Shown: positions 33,254 through 42,317, counted from the stretch's first letter. The stretch: 64,000 nucleotides of DNA from G963678095 sp963678095 (GCA_963678095.2 CAXXXP010000001.1:372001-436000); one strand, 5' to 3'. The notes: a model not told the origin generated them from the sequence alone. Program-made: numbers and translations.

Positions 33254-33712
33254 ATGGGAACCGTTATGGGGAAAGTAATGGCCGTATGCATCAGCGAAAG
33301 CAAAGGAACGGCAAAACAGAATGTGGGCCGGGCACTTTGTCGTGAAAATCACGGCTTTGTTGGCGATGCTCATGCCGGCAACTGGCACCGTCAGGTCAGT
33401 CTGTTGTCGTTTGACCGGGTGGAAGAATTTAAGTCGCGCGGGGTAATGGTTGGTCCGGGAGATTTTGGGGAAAACCTTCTGGTAGCGGGCATTGAATTCA
33501 AAGCCCTGGCGGTGGGGACAAGACTCAGGTGCAAGCAGGTGGAACTGGAGCTGACACAGATCGGTAAGCAATGTCATCACGGCTGCCGGATTTTTCAGGC
33601 GGTTGGTGATTGTATTATGCCACGGGACGGTGTATTTGCCAGAGTGCTGCAGGGGGGCGAGATTGAAGTTGGTGACAGCCTGCAGGTAATAGCAGAGGAG
33701 GAGAGAGGATGA
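33254..33712 (+). CDS. MOSC-domain protein
   Basis: A 152 aa single-domain MOSC protein of the kind in YiiM/YuaD: GRALCRENHGFVGDAHAGNWHRQVSLLS opens the barrel, GDFGENLLVAG is central, and KQCHHGCRIF supplies the conserved Cys of the sulfur-carrying site. MOSC proteins carry or transfer sulfur to molybdenum cofactor sites or handle related ligands. It fits a Moco-maturation role here. It starts 2 bases after the moaA stop; the mogA-like ATG overlaps its stop as ATGA. Confidence 0.85.
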   Translation: MGTVMGKVMAVCISESKGTAKQNVGRALCRENHGFVGDAHAGNWHRQVSLLSFDRVEEFKSRGVMVGPGDFGENLLVAGIEFKALAVGTRLRCKQVELELTQIGKQCHHGCRIFQAVGDCIMPRDGVFARVLQGGEIEVGDSLQVIAEEERG

Positions 33713-34197
33713 GGTTTCAGGCGGCAATTCTTACAGCCAGTGATAAAGGCGCACGCGGTGAACGCGAGGACCTGAGTGGCAACCGGGCAGAGGACCTGCT
33801 CGAGGCCGCCGGCTATGAGGTTTGCCGGCGGGTGATGGTTCCTGATGACCGGGACCAGATTGCCGCGCAGCTTTGCGAGTTTGCTGCGCTTGATCTGGCG
33901 CTGGTGCTGACTACTGGCGGGACGGGATTTTCTCCGCGTGATTGTACGCCGGAAGCAACCTTGGCGGTAATTGAACGGCAGGTTCCGGGGATTCCGGAGG
34001 CGATGCGCAGCTTCAGCCTGCAAATTACAAGGCGGGCGATGCTCAGCCGGGCGGTTGCGGGTATCCGTGGGCGGACGCTGATCCTTAATTTGCCGGGAAG
34101 TCCAAAAGCGGTGGAAGAGTGCCTAGGATTTGTCTTGCCGGAGCTTGAACACGGACTTAAAATTTTGCGGGGGCAGTCGCAAGAGTGCGCCCGCTAA
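33709..34197 (+). CDS. MogA/MoaB-type molybdopterin adenylyltransferase
   Basis: A 162 aa single Mog-fold protein. It opens FQAAILTASDKGARGEREDLSGN, and TTGGTGFSPRDCTPEAT is the molybdopterin and ATP loop; the late LPGSPKAVEECLGFVLPEL also matches MogA. It activates molybdopterin by adenylation before molybdate insertion. Overlaps the MOSC stop (ATGA). MogA and MoaB are hard to tell apart by eye. Confidence 0.9.
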   Translation: MRFQAAILTASDKGARGEREDLSGNRAEDLLEAAGYEVCRRVMVPDDRDQIAAQLCEFAALDLALVLTTGGTGFSPRDCTPEATLAVIERQVPGIPEAMRSFSLQITRRAMLSRAVAGIRGRTLILNLPGSPKAVEECLGFVLPELEHGLKILRGQSQECAR

Positions 34198-34224
34198 ATT
34201 TTAGTGGGGAGAGGGGATCGATTA

Positions 34225-35001
34225 ATGAAAAGACAAGGCTGGTTTTATTTGTTATTACTGCTGGCAGTGATAGGATTCGGTGGCTGCAGCAGCGAGCGGG
34301 CAAAAGCGCCGACCGAAATTTATGTCAGTGCGGCAGCAAGTCTTACAGATGTGTTGCAAAATATCGGGAGAAAATATGAAGCGGAAAACCCTTCGGTTAA
34401 AATCATTTATAATTTTGGCAGCTCAGGTGCATTGCAGACGCAAATTGAGCAGGGGGCTCCGGCTGATGTTTTTGTTTCAGCGGCACCAAAACAGATGGAT
34501 GCCCTTGAGGAAAAAGGATTGCTGCTAGAAGGGACGCGTCAGGATCTGCTGGCCAATGAAGTTGTTCTGATTGTGCCCAAAGACAGTCCGCTGACTATAA
34601 GCTCCCTGTCTGAGCTGGCGGGTACAGCTGTTGGGAAAATTGCTCTGGGGGAACCCAAAGGGGTTCCGGTCGGACAGTATGCCGGGCAGATTTTTAAGTC
34701 TTTGGGAATTGAAGCTGAGGTTGCCAGTAAAGCGGTATATGCTTCAGATGTCCGCCAAGTACTTGCCTGGGTGGAAGCGGGAGAAGTCGACTGCGGATTG
34801 GTGTATGCAACCGATGCGGCAGTATCGGATAAGGTTCGGGTATTGCTTAAGGCCCCCGCAGGCAGTCACAAGGAAGTCGTATATCCGCTGGCAATCCTTA
34901 GTGCCACGCAGCAGGAGATGACTGCCCGGGCGTTTGCAGAGTATCTTGACCGGGAGCCGGCAAAAAATATCTTTAAGGAATATGGCTTTACTGTAAAATA
35001 G
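34225..35001 (+). CDS. modA: Molybdate-binding lipoprotein ModA
   Basis: Periplasmic molybdate-binding protein of the ModABC transporter. The signal and lipobox VIGFGGC (Cys about residue 20) anchor it as a lipoprotein. YVSAAASLTDVLQNIGRKYE, FNFGSSGALQTQIEQGAPADVFVSA and the late RAFAEYLDREPA blocks are typical. ATG 34225 after GGGGAGAGGGG. The 258 aa length is normal. Confidence 0.95.
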   Translation: MKRQGWFYLLLLLAVIGFGGCSSERAKAPTEIYVSAAASLTDVLQNIGRKYEAENPSVKIIYNFGSSGALQTQIEQGAPADVFVSAAPKQMDALEEKGLLLEGTRQDLLANEVVLIVPKDSPLTISSLSELAGTAVGKIALGEPKGVPVGQYAGQIFKSLGIEAEVASKAVYASDVRQVLAWVEAGEVDCGLVYATDAAVSDKVRVLLKAPAGSHKEVVYPLAILSATQQEMTARAFAEYLDREPAKNIFKEYGFTVK

Positions 35002-35023
35002 CCGAAAAACAGAGGGGAACAGC

Positions 35024-35707
35024 ATGGAGTTATCACCGCTTTATATATCGATAAAAACGGCATTCGTGGCGACCGGGCTGACATTTTTTCTGGGGATCTA
35101 TGCCGCGCGGTATACGCAAAAGCTTGGCCGCTGGCAGGGCGTTGTCGATGGGCTTTTGACGCTGCCGCTGGTATTGCCGCCGACGGTAATCGGCTTTTTT
35201 TTACTGCTGCTGCTGGGTCGCAATAGTTTTTGCGGGCGTTTTTTGCAGTATCTTGACATGAATCTGGTGTTTTCCTGGGAGGCAACGGTTGTTGCCGCCA
35301 GCGTGGTTGCCTTTCCCCTGATCTACCGCACCGCCCGCGGGGCCTTTGAACAGGTCGATAAAAATTGTATTTATGCGGCGCGGACCCTTGGCCTGAGTGA
35401 GAATCAGATCTTTTGGCGCATCATAATGCCTTTGGCCCGGCCGGGAATTGTGGCCGGGACAATTCTGGCTTTTGCCCGGGCCCTGGGTGAATTCGGGGCT
35501 ACCATTATGCTGGCTGGCAATATCCCCGGAAAGACGCAGACGATGGCAACCGCCGTGTATTCAGCGGTACAGGCCGGAGATCAGCAGACGGCCTTTTTGT
35601 GGGCTGCAGTGATTATGGTGCTGGCATTTTTGATTGTTGGCATTTTAAATTACTGGCCGGAGCCGTACTGCATGCAGGGCAGGAGGCGCAGACATGCTGG
35701 AGGTTGA
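35024..35707 (+). CDS. modB: Molybdate ABC transporter permease ModB
   Basis: A 227 aa inner-membrane permease. LTLPLVLPPTVIGFFLLLLLGR is the family signature, and the coupling loop AARTLGLSENQIFWRIIMPLARPGIVAG carries the EAA-type motif. It passes molybdate released by ModA. The modC ATG overlaps its end by 14 bases. Confidence 0.95.
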   Translation: MELSPLYISIKTAFVATGLTFFLGIYAARYTQKLGRWQGVVDGLLTLPLVLPPTVIGFFLLLLLGRNSFCGRFLQYLDMNLVFSWEATVVAASVVAFPLIYRTARGAFEQVDKNCIYAARTLGLSENQIFWRIIMPLARPGIVAGTILAFARALGEFGATIMLAGNIPGKTQTMATAVYSAVQAGDQQTAFLWAAVIMVLAFLIVGILNYWPEPYCMQGRRRRHAGG

Positions 35708-36734
35708 TATAAAAGTAAAGCGACAGGATTTTTCACTGGTGGCGAACTTTACGGCAGGTCAAGAAGTCCTCGGGATATTGGGGGCCTCAGGCGCTGGCAA
35801 AAGCCTGACCCTTAAATGCATTGCCGGAATCGAGACACCGGATTTTGGCAAAATTGTTCTGGATGGACGGGTATTATTTGACTCTGTGGCCGGAATTGAT
35901 TTGCCGCCGCAGCTTCGCCGGGTCGGTTATTTGTTTCAGGATTATGCGCTTTTTCCGCATATGACGGTCAGGGAAAACCTGGCGGTGGGAATTCGTTGTC
36001 AGGATAAGGAGAAACAGTTAAAAAACTTGGTGGAGAGTTTTTATCTTTCTGGTCTGGAACAACGGTATCCGAGTGAACTTTCCGGCGGACAGCAGCAGCG
36101 CACGGCATTGGCCAGAATTTTTGGCTCAAAGCCAGAATTGCTGCTGCTCGATGAGCCCCTGACAGCGCTGGATGATTATCTGAAATCGCAAGTGGAGGCT
36201 GAACTGACGGCTGTTTTACAAAAATACAGCCGGACGACATTGTTTGTTTCGCACAGCCGCGATGAAATTTATCGCTTTTGTGACAAGATTGCGGTACTGG
36301 CTGACGGGGCGCTTGAACCGGTGCGCTTGAAAACCGAGGTATTTAAGAATCCGCAGACGCTTGCGGCCTCGAGACTTACCGGCTGCAAGAATCATTCGCG
36401 GCTGGAGGTGGGAAGACTGGGGAAAGTGACGGCTCTTGACTGGGGCGGGATTGAGCTTGTCGCCAACTGTGAGCTGCCGATGTCTTACGCCGGCATCAGA
36501 GCGCATGATATCACTTTGGCGGAAAATTTGTGTGAGGATAATACCTATGAATTTGAAGTTGTGCGGGTGCTGGAAGAGGTGTTTTCTTTTGTGCTGCTGG
36601 TGCGACGACCGGGCTTTGCCGGGGCGGATCTGCGCGTTGAGGGCCCCAAGGAAGTATGGCAGGAGTATGCTGTTGCTGGTAAAAGGGCTTACTTGAAGCT
36701 GCCGCCGGAAAAAATATTTTTTTTAGACGCATAA
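35694..36734 (+). CDS. modC: Molybdate ABC transporter ATPase ModC
   Basis: A 346 aa ATPase. Walker A is GASGAGKS, the signature LSGGQQQR, Walker B LLLLDEP, and the D-loop TALDD, with a switch His in SHSRDE. The C-terminal 110 residues form a regulatory domain in the position of the usual MOP/TOBE region, though I cannot confirm the MOP fold by eye. It drives molybdate uptake in a unit with ModA and ModB. Confidence 0.95.
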   Translation: MLEVDIKVKRQDFSLVANFTAGQEVLGILGASGAGKSLTLKCIAGIETPDFGKIVLDGRVLFDSVAGIDLPPQLRRVGYLFQDYALFPHMTVRENLAVGIRCQDKEKQLKNLVESFYLSGLEQRYPSELSGGQQQRTALARIFGSKPELLLLDEPLTALDDYLKSQVEAELTAVLQKYSRTTLFVSHSRDEIYRFCDKIAVLADGALEPVRLKTEVFKNPQTLAASRLTGCKNHSRLEVGRLGKVTALDWGGIELVANCELPMSYAGIRAHDITLAENLCEDNTYEFEVVRVLEEVFSFVLLVRRPGFAGADLRVEGPKEVWQEYAVAGKRAYLKLPPEKIFFLDA

Positions 36735-36755
36735 AACCTTAAAGGAGCGGGCTGG

Positions 36756-37796
36756 ATGAGTGAGAAAAAACAAACAACGTTATTTTGTCAAAGTGGCGGC
36801 TGCTCGGCAAAGCTCGGCGCCGGTGTGCTGCGCCATGTACTGCAGAAAATTCCTCAGGCGGAGGATCCGAATCTTTTGGTTGGTTTTGGCGGGTCAGATG
36901 ATGCGGCGGTCTATAAACTCAGTGAGCAGCTGGCAATTGTGCAGACGCTGGATTTTTTTCCGCCAATGGTGGAAGATCCTTATACCTTTGGGCAGATTGC
37001 TGCGGCGAATGCCCTGAGTGATATTTATGCCATGGGAGCAGATGTCAGGACAGCCTTGAATATCGTCTGTTTTCCGGAAGGACTTGACTTAAATATATTA
37101 GGTGACATTTTGCGCGGCGGCAGTGATAAGGTGCGCGAGGCTGGAGGCGTTTTGGCCGGGGGACATTCGATTGCCGACCAGGGCGTGAAATATGGGCTGA
37201 GTGTAACCGGCACCATTGATCCGGCAAAAATACTGCGGAACAATTCTCCGAAAATAGGCGACCGGTTGCTGCTCACCAAACCCCTGGGGGTTGGCATTGT
37301 TACGACAGCGGCTCGGGTTGGCGAAGCTTCGCCTGAAGCGACTGCGGCGGCTGTGGAATCGATGACGACGCTTAATAAGTATGCGGCGGAAAAACTGCGG
37401 GCGTTTTCTGTCAGTGCGTGTACGGACGTGACGGGGTTTGGCTTTTTAGGGCATCTGCTGGAGATGCTGGCAGATACTTGTTCGGCAGTCATTTACTATG
37501 ATAAGATACCTTATATAGAGCAAGCCCGTAGGTATGCCGATGAATTTTTGCTGACCGGTGCGGGGCAGAAAAATCGTAATTATGTTGGCCACGATGTCGA
37601 ATTTACCCAAGTTCCTTTCGCCATGGAAGAGCTTCTGTTTGATCCGCAGACTTCGGGCGGTTTGCTGGCAGCTGTTTCAAGTAAGGACAGTGAAGCGGCA
37701 TTGGCTTCGATTCGTGAGCTGGGTCTGGCCTGTGATGTCGTCGGAGAAGTAATCCCGGCGGCAGCGGTCAAAATTCGGGTAAAAGCATTTGAATGA
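36756..37796 (+). CDS. selD: Selenide, water dikinase SelD
   Basis: Makes selenophosphate from selenide and ATP, the activated selenium donor. The active-site loop is SGGCSAK with Cys16 in place of selenocysteine and Lys19 (C-x2-K as in E. coli C17/K20). GFGGSDDAAVY, DIYAMGAD, AGGHSI and GFGFLGHLLEM are the ATP and metal-binding blocks. 346 aa is normal. No selA, selB or tRNA-Sec gene is in the window, and the next genes suggest the selenium goes to a labile cofactor. Confidence 0.97.
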   Translation: MSEKKQTTLFCQSGGCSAKLGAGVLRHVLQKIPQAEDPNLLVGFGGSDDAAVYKLSEQLAIVQTLDFFPPMVEDPYTFGQIAAANALSDIYAMGADVRTALNIVCFPEGLDLNILGDILRGGSDKVREAGGVLAGGHSIADQGVKYGLSVTGTIDPAKILRNNSPKIGDRLLLTKPLGVGIVTTAARVGEASPEATAAAVESMTTLNKYAAEKLRAFSVSACTDVTGFGFLGHLLEMLADTCSAVIYYDKIPYIEQARRYADEFLLTGAGQKNRNYVGHDVEFTQVPFAMEELLFDPQTSGGLLAAVSSKDSEAALASIRELGLACDVVGEVIPAAAVKIRVKAFE

Positions 37797-37811
37797 GGGG
37801 TGTAAAGAGCG

Positions 37812-38414
37812 ATGATTAAGGTAGATGCAAGAGGGCAGCAGTGTCCGATTCCGGTGGTGCAGACAAAACGGGCCATACAGGCGCTTGGCGGCAGCGGGGA
37901 AGTTGAGGTCCTGGTGGATAATGAGATTGCCGTTCAGAATCTGACGAAGATGGCGGAGCAAAAAGGCTACGGAATTGTTGCGGAAAAATCTGGTGAGCGC
38001 GAATACCGCGCGCGGCTTACCATTTTTAATGGTGAGCTTCAAGTGCCCTTAGCGATGCAGCGTGATCCACGGCAGGCAGCGGATCTGGTCGTAGTGGTCG
38101 CAGCCGATGTGATGGGCCAGGGAGATGAGGCGCTTGGCCGGGTGCTGCTCAAAGGCTTTATTTACGCCCTGGCACAGACCGAAGAGCTTCCGGAAGCGAT
38201 ATTGTTTTATAACCGGGGGGCTTTTTTGACGACAGAAGGCTCGGATTCGCTGGCGGATTTACAGGAACTTGAGGGCCGCGGCGTGAAAATTTTTACTTGC
38301 GGCACCTGTTTAAATCATTATGGTCTGACTGAAAAATTACTGGTGGGATCCGTAACCAATATGTATACCATTGTGGAACAGATGATGAGCGCTGGCCGGG
38401 TTATAAAGCCGTGA
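37812..38414 (+). CDS. yedF: Sulfurtransferase-like selenium metabolism protein YedF
   Basis: A 200 aa protein. Its N-terminal TusA-like domain has the CPIPV motif (Cys11) and the C-terminal half a DsrE-like fold ending in GVKIFTCGTCLNHYGL with two cysteines. Proteins of this fused type (TIGR03527 YedF) occur with selD in selenium-using bacteria and probably carry selenium or sulfur as a persulfide. It lies 15 bases after selD. Confidence 0.9.
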   Translation: MIKVDARGQQCPIPVVQTKRAIQALGGSGEVEVLVDNEIAVQNLTKMAEQKGYGIVAEKSGEREYRARLTIFNGELQVPLAMQRDPRQAADLVVVVAADVMGQGDEALGRVLLKGFIYALAQTEELPEAILFYNRGAFLTTEGSDSLADLQELEGRGVKIFTCGTCLNHYGLTEKLLVGSVTNMYTIVEQMMSAGRVIKP

Positions 38415-38425
38415 GGAGTGATAGC

Positions 38426-39223
38426 ATGAAGCCTATGATTGTTGTGCGAGGCGGCGGCGACATTGCCACCGGAACCATTCACCGCCTGCATCGAGCCGGC
38501 TATCGCGTGCTGGTTCTGGAACTGGAAAATCCGTCGGCCATTCGCCGGCGAGTAGCTTTTTGTGAGGCCGTATTTGAAAATACAGTCACGGTGGAAGGGG
38601 TGACCTGTCGCCGGGCGGATTCTCTGGCCGCAGCAAACCAGATTATGGAAGCCGGCGAGGTCGCCTTGTTGGTTGATGCAGCGGGGACGGCTTTAGAAAC
38701 CCTGAAGCCAAAGGTATTAATCGATGCGATACTGGCGAAAAAAAACCTCGGGACCAATCGGAGGATGGCCGAGTTTACAATCGCACTCGGCCCCGGCTTT
38801 TCTGCCGGACAAGATGTCGATTGTGTTATAGAAACCATGCGCGGGCATTCGCTGGGACGTTTGATTTACGCAGGCCAAGCAATGCCCAATACCGGGGTGC
38901 CGGGTTTGATTCAGGGAGTCGGCAAAGAGCGGGTCCTGCATGCACCGGCTGCCGGACGAATAAAAAATGTGCGGGATATCAGTGATTTTGTCGAAAAGGA
39001 TGAAACGATTGCCATGATAGGCGAGACTCCGGTAAAGGCCACTGTCAGCGGGATTTTGCGCGGCATCATTCGCGATGGGTATCCGGTAACCGCCGGATTG
39101 AAGATTGCCGATATTGATCCCCGGAAAAGTGAAAAAGAAAATTGTTTTACCATTTCTGATAAAGCCCGCTGCATTGCCGGCTCCGTCCTTGAAGCAGTGC
39201 TGGCCTGGGAGTGCGGACGATGA
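38426..39223 (+). CDS. yqeB: Selenium-dependent molybdenum hydroxylase maturation protein YqeB
   Basis: A 265 aa protein of the EF2563/YqeB family. It opens IVVRGGGDIATGTIHRLHRAGYRVLVLELE, a Rossmann-like nucleotide site, and contains LGPGFSAGQDVDCVIETMRGHSLGR and HAPAAGRI. The family occurs with Se-dependent xanthine dehydrogenase-type enzymes and is needed for their selenium cofactor; its chemistry is not known. ATG 38426 after GAGGAG; its stop overlaps the next ATG. Confidence 0.9.
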   Translation: MKPMIVVRGGGDIATGTIHRLHRAGYRVLVLELENPSAIRRRVAFCEAVFENTVTVEGVTCRRADSLAAANQIMEAGEVALLVDAAGTALETLKPKVLIDAILAKKNLGTNRRMAEFTIALGPGFSAGQDVDCVIETMRGHSLGRLIYAGQAMPNTGVPGLIQGVGKERVLHAPAAGRIKNVRDISDFVEKDETIAMIGETPVKATVSGILRGIIRDGYPVTAGLKIADIDPRKSEKENCFTISDKARCIAGSVLEAVLAWECGR

Positions 39224-40359
39224 TCTATTTTGATCAGGCGGCGACCTCGCTGTTAAAGCCGCCGGCGGTGGCGGCCGCTGTTGCCCAGGCAATCGAAACC
39301 TTCGGCAATCCAAGCCGCGGGGCGTATGCAGCTTCGCTAACAGCAAATCGTGCGGTTTATGAAGCACGGATTTTACTGGCACGTCTCTTTAACTGCCCGC
39401 GGCCGGAGCAGGTTGCCTTTGCTGCCAATGCGACGATGGCAATCAATACGGCACTTAAAGGGATCGTGTCGGCCGGGGATCATGTGGTAACGACAGCCTT
39501 AGAGCACAATAGTGTGCTGCGCCCGCTGTATGAACTTTGCCAGAGCAGAAACTGTTCCCTGACGGTTTTGTCTGCCCAGCAGGTGCTGCAAAAGGGATTG
39601 CCCGCACTTGGGGCTGCTGTGCAAGGCAACACCAAGGCTTTTGTCTGCACGCACGCATCAAATGTGACGGGCGATCTTGTCGATATTCGGGCGGCTGGTG
39701 CGATCTGCCATCGTCATGGCCTCTATTTCCTGCTGGATGCCGCGCAGACTGCTGGTGTATTTCCGATCGATATGGAAGAAGACCAGATTGATATTGTTTG
39801 CTTTACCGGGCATAAGAGCTTGTTTGGACCGCAGGGAACGGGCGGGCTTTGTGTTCGTGAAGGGCTCAGCGTGGCTCCGCTCATAACCGGTGGTACCGGC
39901 AGCCAGACTTTTTCCCCGGAAGCTCCGGCAGTCATGCCGGAACACCTTGAGGCCGGAACGATCAATGCGCATGGGATTGCCGGTCTCAAGGCTGGCTTAC
40001 AGTATATTGAACAGCTGGGACTGCCTGAGCTGCGCTGCCGGCAGCAGCGACTGATGCGCCGGTTTTATGAGGGCGTGGCAGCTTTGCCGCAGATATCTAT
40101 ATATGGCGACTTTTCGCAAGATGAGAGGGCGGCCATTGTCAGCCTTAATATCGGCGAGTATGATTCGGGGCAAGTCAGTGATGCCCTCAGTGAAGAATTC
40201 GGGATCTGCACTCGCGCCGGAGGCCATTGCGCTCCGCTGCTGCATAAGGCTTTGGGCACGATGCAGCAGGGGACTGTCCGGTTCAGTTTTTCGCATTTTA
40301 ATACAGAAGCCGAGATTGATGCCGCTGTCTGTGCGGTAAAATCGCTGGCGATGCAATAA
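39220..40359 (+). CDS. NifS/CsdB-like cysteine desulfurase or selenocysteine lyase
   Basis: A 379 aa PLP enzyme of aminotransferase class V. It opens IYFDQAATSLLKPPAV, has ALEHNSVLRPL and the PLP Lys in CFTGHKSLFGPQGTGGL, and the catalytic Cys in RAGGHCAPLLHKALGT. In this operon it likely supplies selenide, or Se as a perselenide, from a seleno or sulfur amino acid. The ATG overlaps the yqeB stop (ATGA). Cysteine against selenocysteine preference cannot be told. Confidence 0.9.
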   Translation: MIYFDQAATSLLKPPAVAAAVAQAIETFGNPSRGAYAASLTANRAVYEARILLARLFNCPRPEQVAFAANATMAINTALKGIVSAGDHVVTTALEHNSVLRPLYELCQSRNCSLTVLSAQQVLQKGLPALGAAVQGNTKAFVCTHASNVTGDLVDIRAAGAICHRHGLYFLLDAAQTAGVFPIDMEEDQIDIVCFTGHKSLFGPQGTGGLCVREGLSVAPLITGGTGSQTFSPEAPAVMPEHLEAGTINAHGIAGLKAGLQYIEQLGLPELRCRQQRLMRRFYEGVAALPQISIYGDFSQDERAAIVSLNIGEYDSGQVSDALSEEFGICTRAGGHCAPLLHKALGTMQQGTVRFSFSHFNTEAEIDAAVCAVKSLAMQ

Positions 40360-40376
40360 GAAAAAGAGGGATGCTG

Positions 40377-40613
40377 ATGCGGGCAAAAAAATGGCAGTTG
40401 ATCATAACCTTTGCGGCAACTACCGCGGCAATGGCCTTTGAGCGGGCTGCTAAAACACAAGACCTTCCAGGCCGATTGATCCCGGTGCCGACCGTTATTC
40501 AGGCGGGCTGCGGTTTGGCTTTTTGTCTCGAACCGGCAGAGCGGACGGCAGCACAAGCGCTGCTTGACGAGCAGGGGCTGGCGGCAGAAGGGATTCATGA
40601 AATATGGCTATAA
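40377..40613 (+). CDS. DUF3343 Se/S-carrier-like protein
   Basis: A 78 aa protein of the DUF3343 family, described as putative Se/S carrier-like. Visible features are WQLIITFAATTAAMAFERAA, PGRLIPVPTVIQAGCGLAFC, with Cys45 and Cys50 in the G-C-G-L-x-F-C block, and a closing helix. Position between the NifS-like gene and yqeC suggests it receives selenium from the former. ATG 40377 after AAGAGGG. The yqeC ATG overlaps its end by 10 bases. Confidence 0.85.
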   Translation: MRAKKWQLIITFAATTAAMAFERAAKTQDLPGRLIPVPTVIQAGCGLAFCLEPAERTAAQALLDEQGLAAEGIHEIWL

Positions 40614-41341
40614 ATATATTTTATATCAAAGCGGGAGTTGTTTCCCGGCGGGCTTCCTTGTATCGGGCCTTCAACCTTGAGCAGGAGCCGGCGAAGGTCA
40701 TTGCCTTTGTCGGCGGTGGGGGAAAAACGACCTTGCTGTGGGAACTGGCCCGTGAGCTTGAGTCTCGGGGAAAACAGATCGTTGTAACGACGACGACACA
40801 TATTTTTCCCCGGCCAGGGGTTTATACTGCCGCTGCTGATAATCCCCGTCTGCGCGAGGAATTGTCAGCCGGGAGGATCGTTGTGGCCGGACGCCCTGCC
40901 TTGGAGGGGAAACTGACGGCAGTGGAGCCGGAGTTTTTTTCGTTCTTGCGGAAAAACAGCGACTATCTGCTGGTCGAGGCTGACGGGTCAAGGTCTCTTC
41001 CGCTGAAGGTTCCGGCTGCCCATGAACCTGTGCTGCCGCCGGAAACCGAGCTGGTTGTCGGCGTTGCCGGGTATACTTGCTTGGGCAAAAAAATAGGAGA
41101 GACGTGTCATCGGCCGCAGCAAATGGCTGATTTTCTTGGAAAGCTGCCGGAGGAGCGCGTAACGGCGGCGGATATTGCAGCGGTTTTCCAAAGCAATCAG
41201 GGAAGCCGTAAAGATGTGAAGTGCCGTTTTCAGGCCGTGCTGCATCAGGTAAATGATTCGGTGGCGCTGCTGCAGGCGGGGGCGGTTTCGCGCTTGCTGC
41301 AGGAGAGTCTTATTGCCACGGGGAGGGAAGACAATGAATAA
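40604..41341 (+). CDS. yqeC: Selenium cofactor biosynthesis protein YqeC
   Basis: A 245 aa protein with a P-loop-like FVGGGGKTTLLWELARELE and TTTTHIFP, followed by LVEADGSRSLPLKVPAAHEPVLP, which are diagnostic of YqeC. The family co-occurs with selenium-dependent molybdenum hydroxylases and is inferred to make or install their selenium cofactor. The xdhC ATG overlaps its stop by 8 bases. Confidence 0.9.
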   Translation: MAINIFYIKAGVVSRRASLYRAFNLEQEPAKVIAFVGGGGKTTLLWELARELESRGKQIVVTTTTHIFPRPGVYTAAADNPRLREELSAGRIVVAGRPALEGKLTAVEPEFFSFLRKNSDYLLVEADGSRSLPLKVPAAHEPVLPPETELVVGVAGYTCLGKKIGETCHRPQQMADFLGKLPEERVTAADIAAVFQSNQGSRKDVKCRFQAVLHQVNDSVALLQAGAVSRLLQESLIATGREDNE

Positions 41342-42317
41342 CTGGTATAAAGAGATGCTGCGGCTGTTTTTGCGCGATGGGGAAGTCATAACAGCGACGG
41401 AGATTTCTCCGGATTGCGGAAGGAAATACCTTTATGACGGTGGCTTTGCAGAGCCAGCCCTGGGGGAAGGACTGCCGGAACATTTCCCGCAACTGGTGGT
41501 TGCGGGCGAAAAAAGCTTCTTTTTTGAACGAATGGCCGGCGAACCGGAGCTGATTTTGGTCGGCGGCGGTCATGTAGCGGTCGCCGCAGCACAGCTGGCG
41601 AAGCTGCTGGGATTTTTTGTACATGTAATCGATGATCGTCCGGAATTTGCCAATGCGGAGCGCTTTCCCCAGGCGGATCATATCGTTTGTCAGGATATTG
41701 CTGAGGCCTTAAGCCGGCCGTTTGGAGCCAATGCCTATTATGTGATTGTTACGCGCGGACATAAGGATGATGAGCGCGCCCTGGAGATTATTTTGCAAAA
41801 AAGCAGTAAGTATATCGGGATGATTGGCAGCAAGGCTAAGGTGGCGCTGACGATGGAAAATTTGCGTGGCAAGTCGTATGATGAAACCTGTCTGCGCCGC
41901 ATCCATGCCCCGATCGGCTTAAACATCGGGGCCATTACTCCAGCCGAGATTGCCGTCAGTATTATGGCGGAGATTATCATGGTGCTCAACGAGTCGGGAC
42001 GGGATAAATTTCAGGCCGATATTTTGAAGACAGCGGCAGCCGAAAAAAACTCGTGGACGATGGTGACCATTCTTGAAAAACAGGGGTCAACTCCGCGCGG
42101 GGCGGGTAGCAAGATGCTTGTCGCCAGCGATGGCGCGGTTTTAGGTACGATTGGTGGCGGTGCCATTGAGTTTCAGGCGGCGCAGCGGGCCGTGCTGCTT
42201 GCCGGGACCGGTAAAACCGAAGTCAGGGAGTATGATCTTTCCTTGCAGGATGCGTCCGGGCTGGGGATGGTCTGCGGTGGCAGGGTGAAGGTTCTGCTTG
42301 AGGGCAGTGACTGGTGA
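41334..42317 (+). CDS. XdhC-family Mo-hydroxylase maturation factor, permuted domain order
   Basis: A 327 aa XdhC-type protein. The Rossmann domain comes first (LILVGGGHVAVAAAQLAKLLGFFVHVIDDRPEFANAERFP, then YIGMIGSKAK and PIGLNIGAITPAEIAVSI), and the XdhC/CoxI domain second (from about 235: TMVTILEKQGSTPRGAGSKMLV, GTIGGGAIE). Canonical XdhC has the CoxI part first. XdhC proteins bind and sulfurate molybdopterin and hand it to the hydroxylase. ATG 41334. The mocA GTG overlaps its stop. Confidence 0.9.
   Translation: MNNWYKEMLRLFLRDGEVITATEISPDCGRKYLYDGGFAEPALGEGLPEHFPQLVVAGEKSFFFERMAGEPELILVGGGHVAVAAAQLAKLLGFFVHVIDDRPEFANAERFPQADHIVCQDIAEALSRPFGANAYYVIVTRGHKDDERALEIILQKSSKYIGMIGSKAKVALTMENLRGKSYDETCLRRIHAPIGLNIGAITPAEIAVSIMAEIIMVLNESGRDKFQADILKTAAAEKNSWTMVTILEKQGSTPRGAGSKMLVASDGAVLGTIGGGAIEFQAAQRAVLLAGTGKTEVREYDLSLQDASGLGMVCGGRVKVLLEGSDW

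Noticed and set aside
36756..37796. Selenocysteine in SelD
   Set aside because: The active-site residue is a Cys codon (TGC), with no in-frame TGA.
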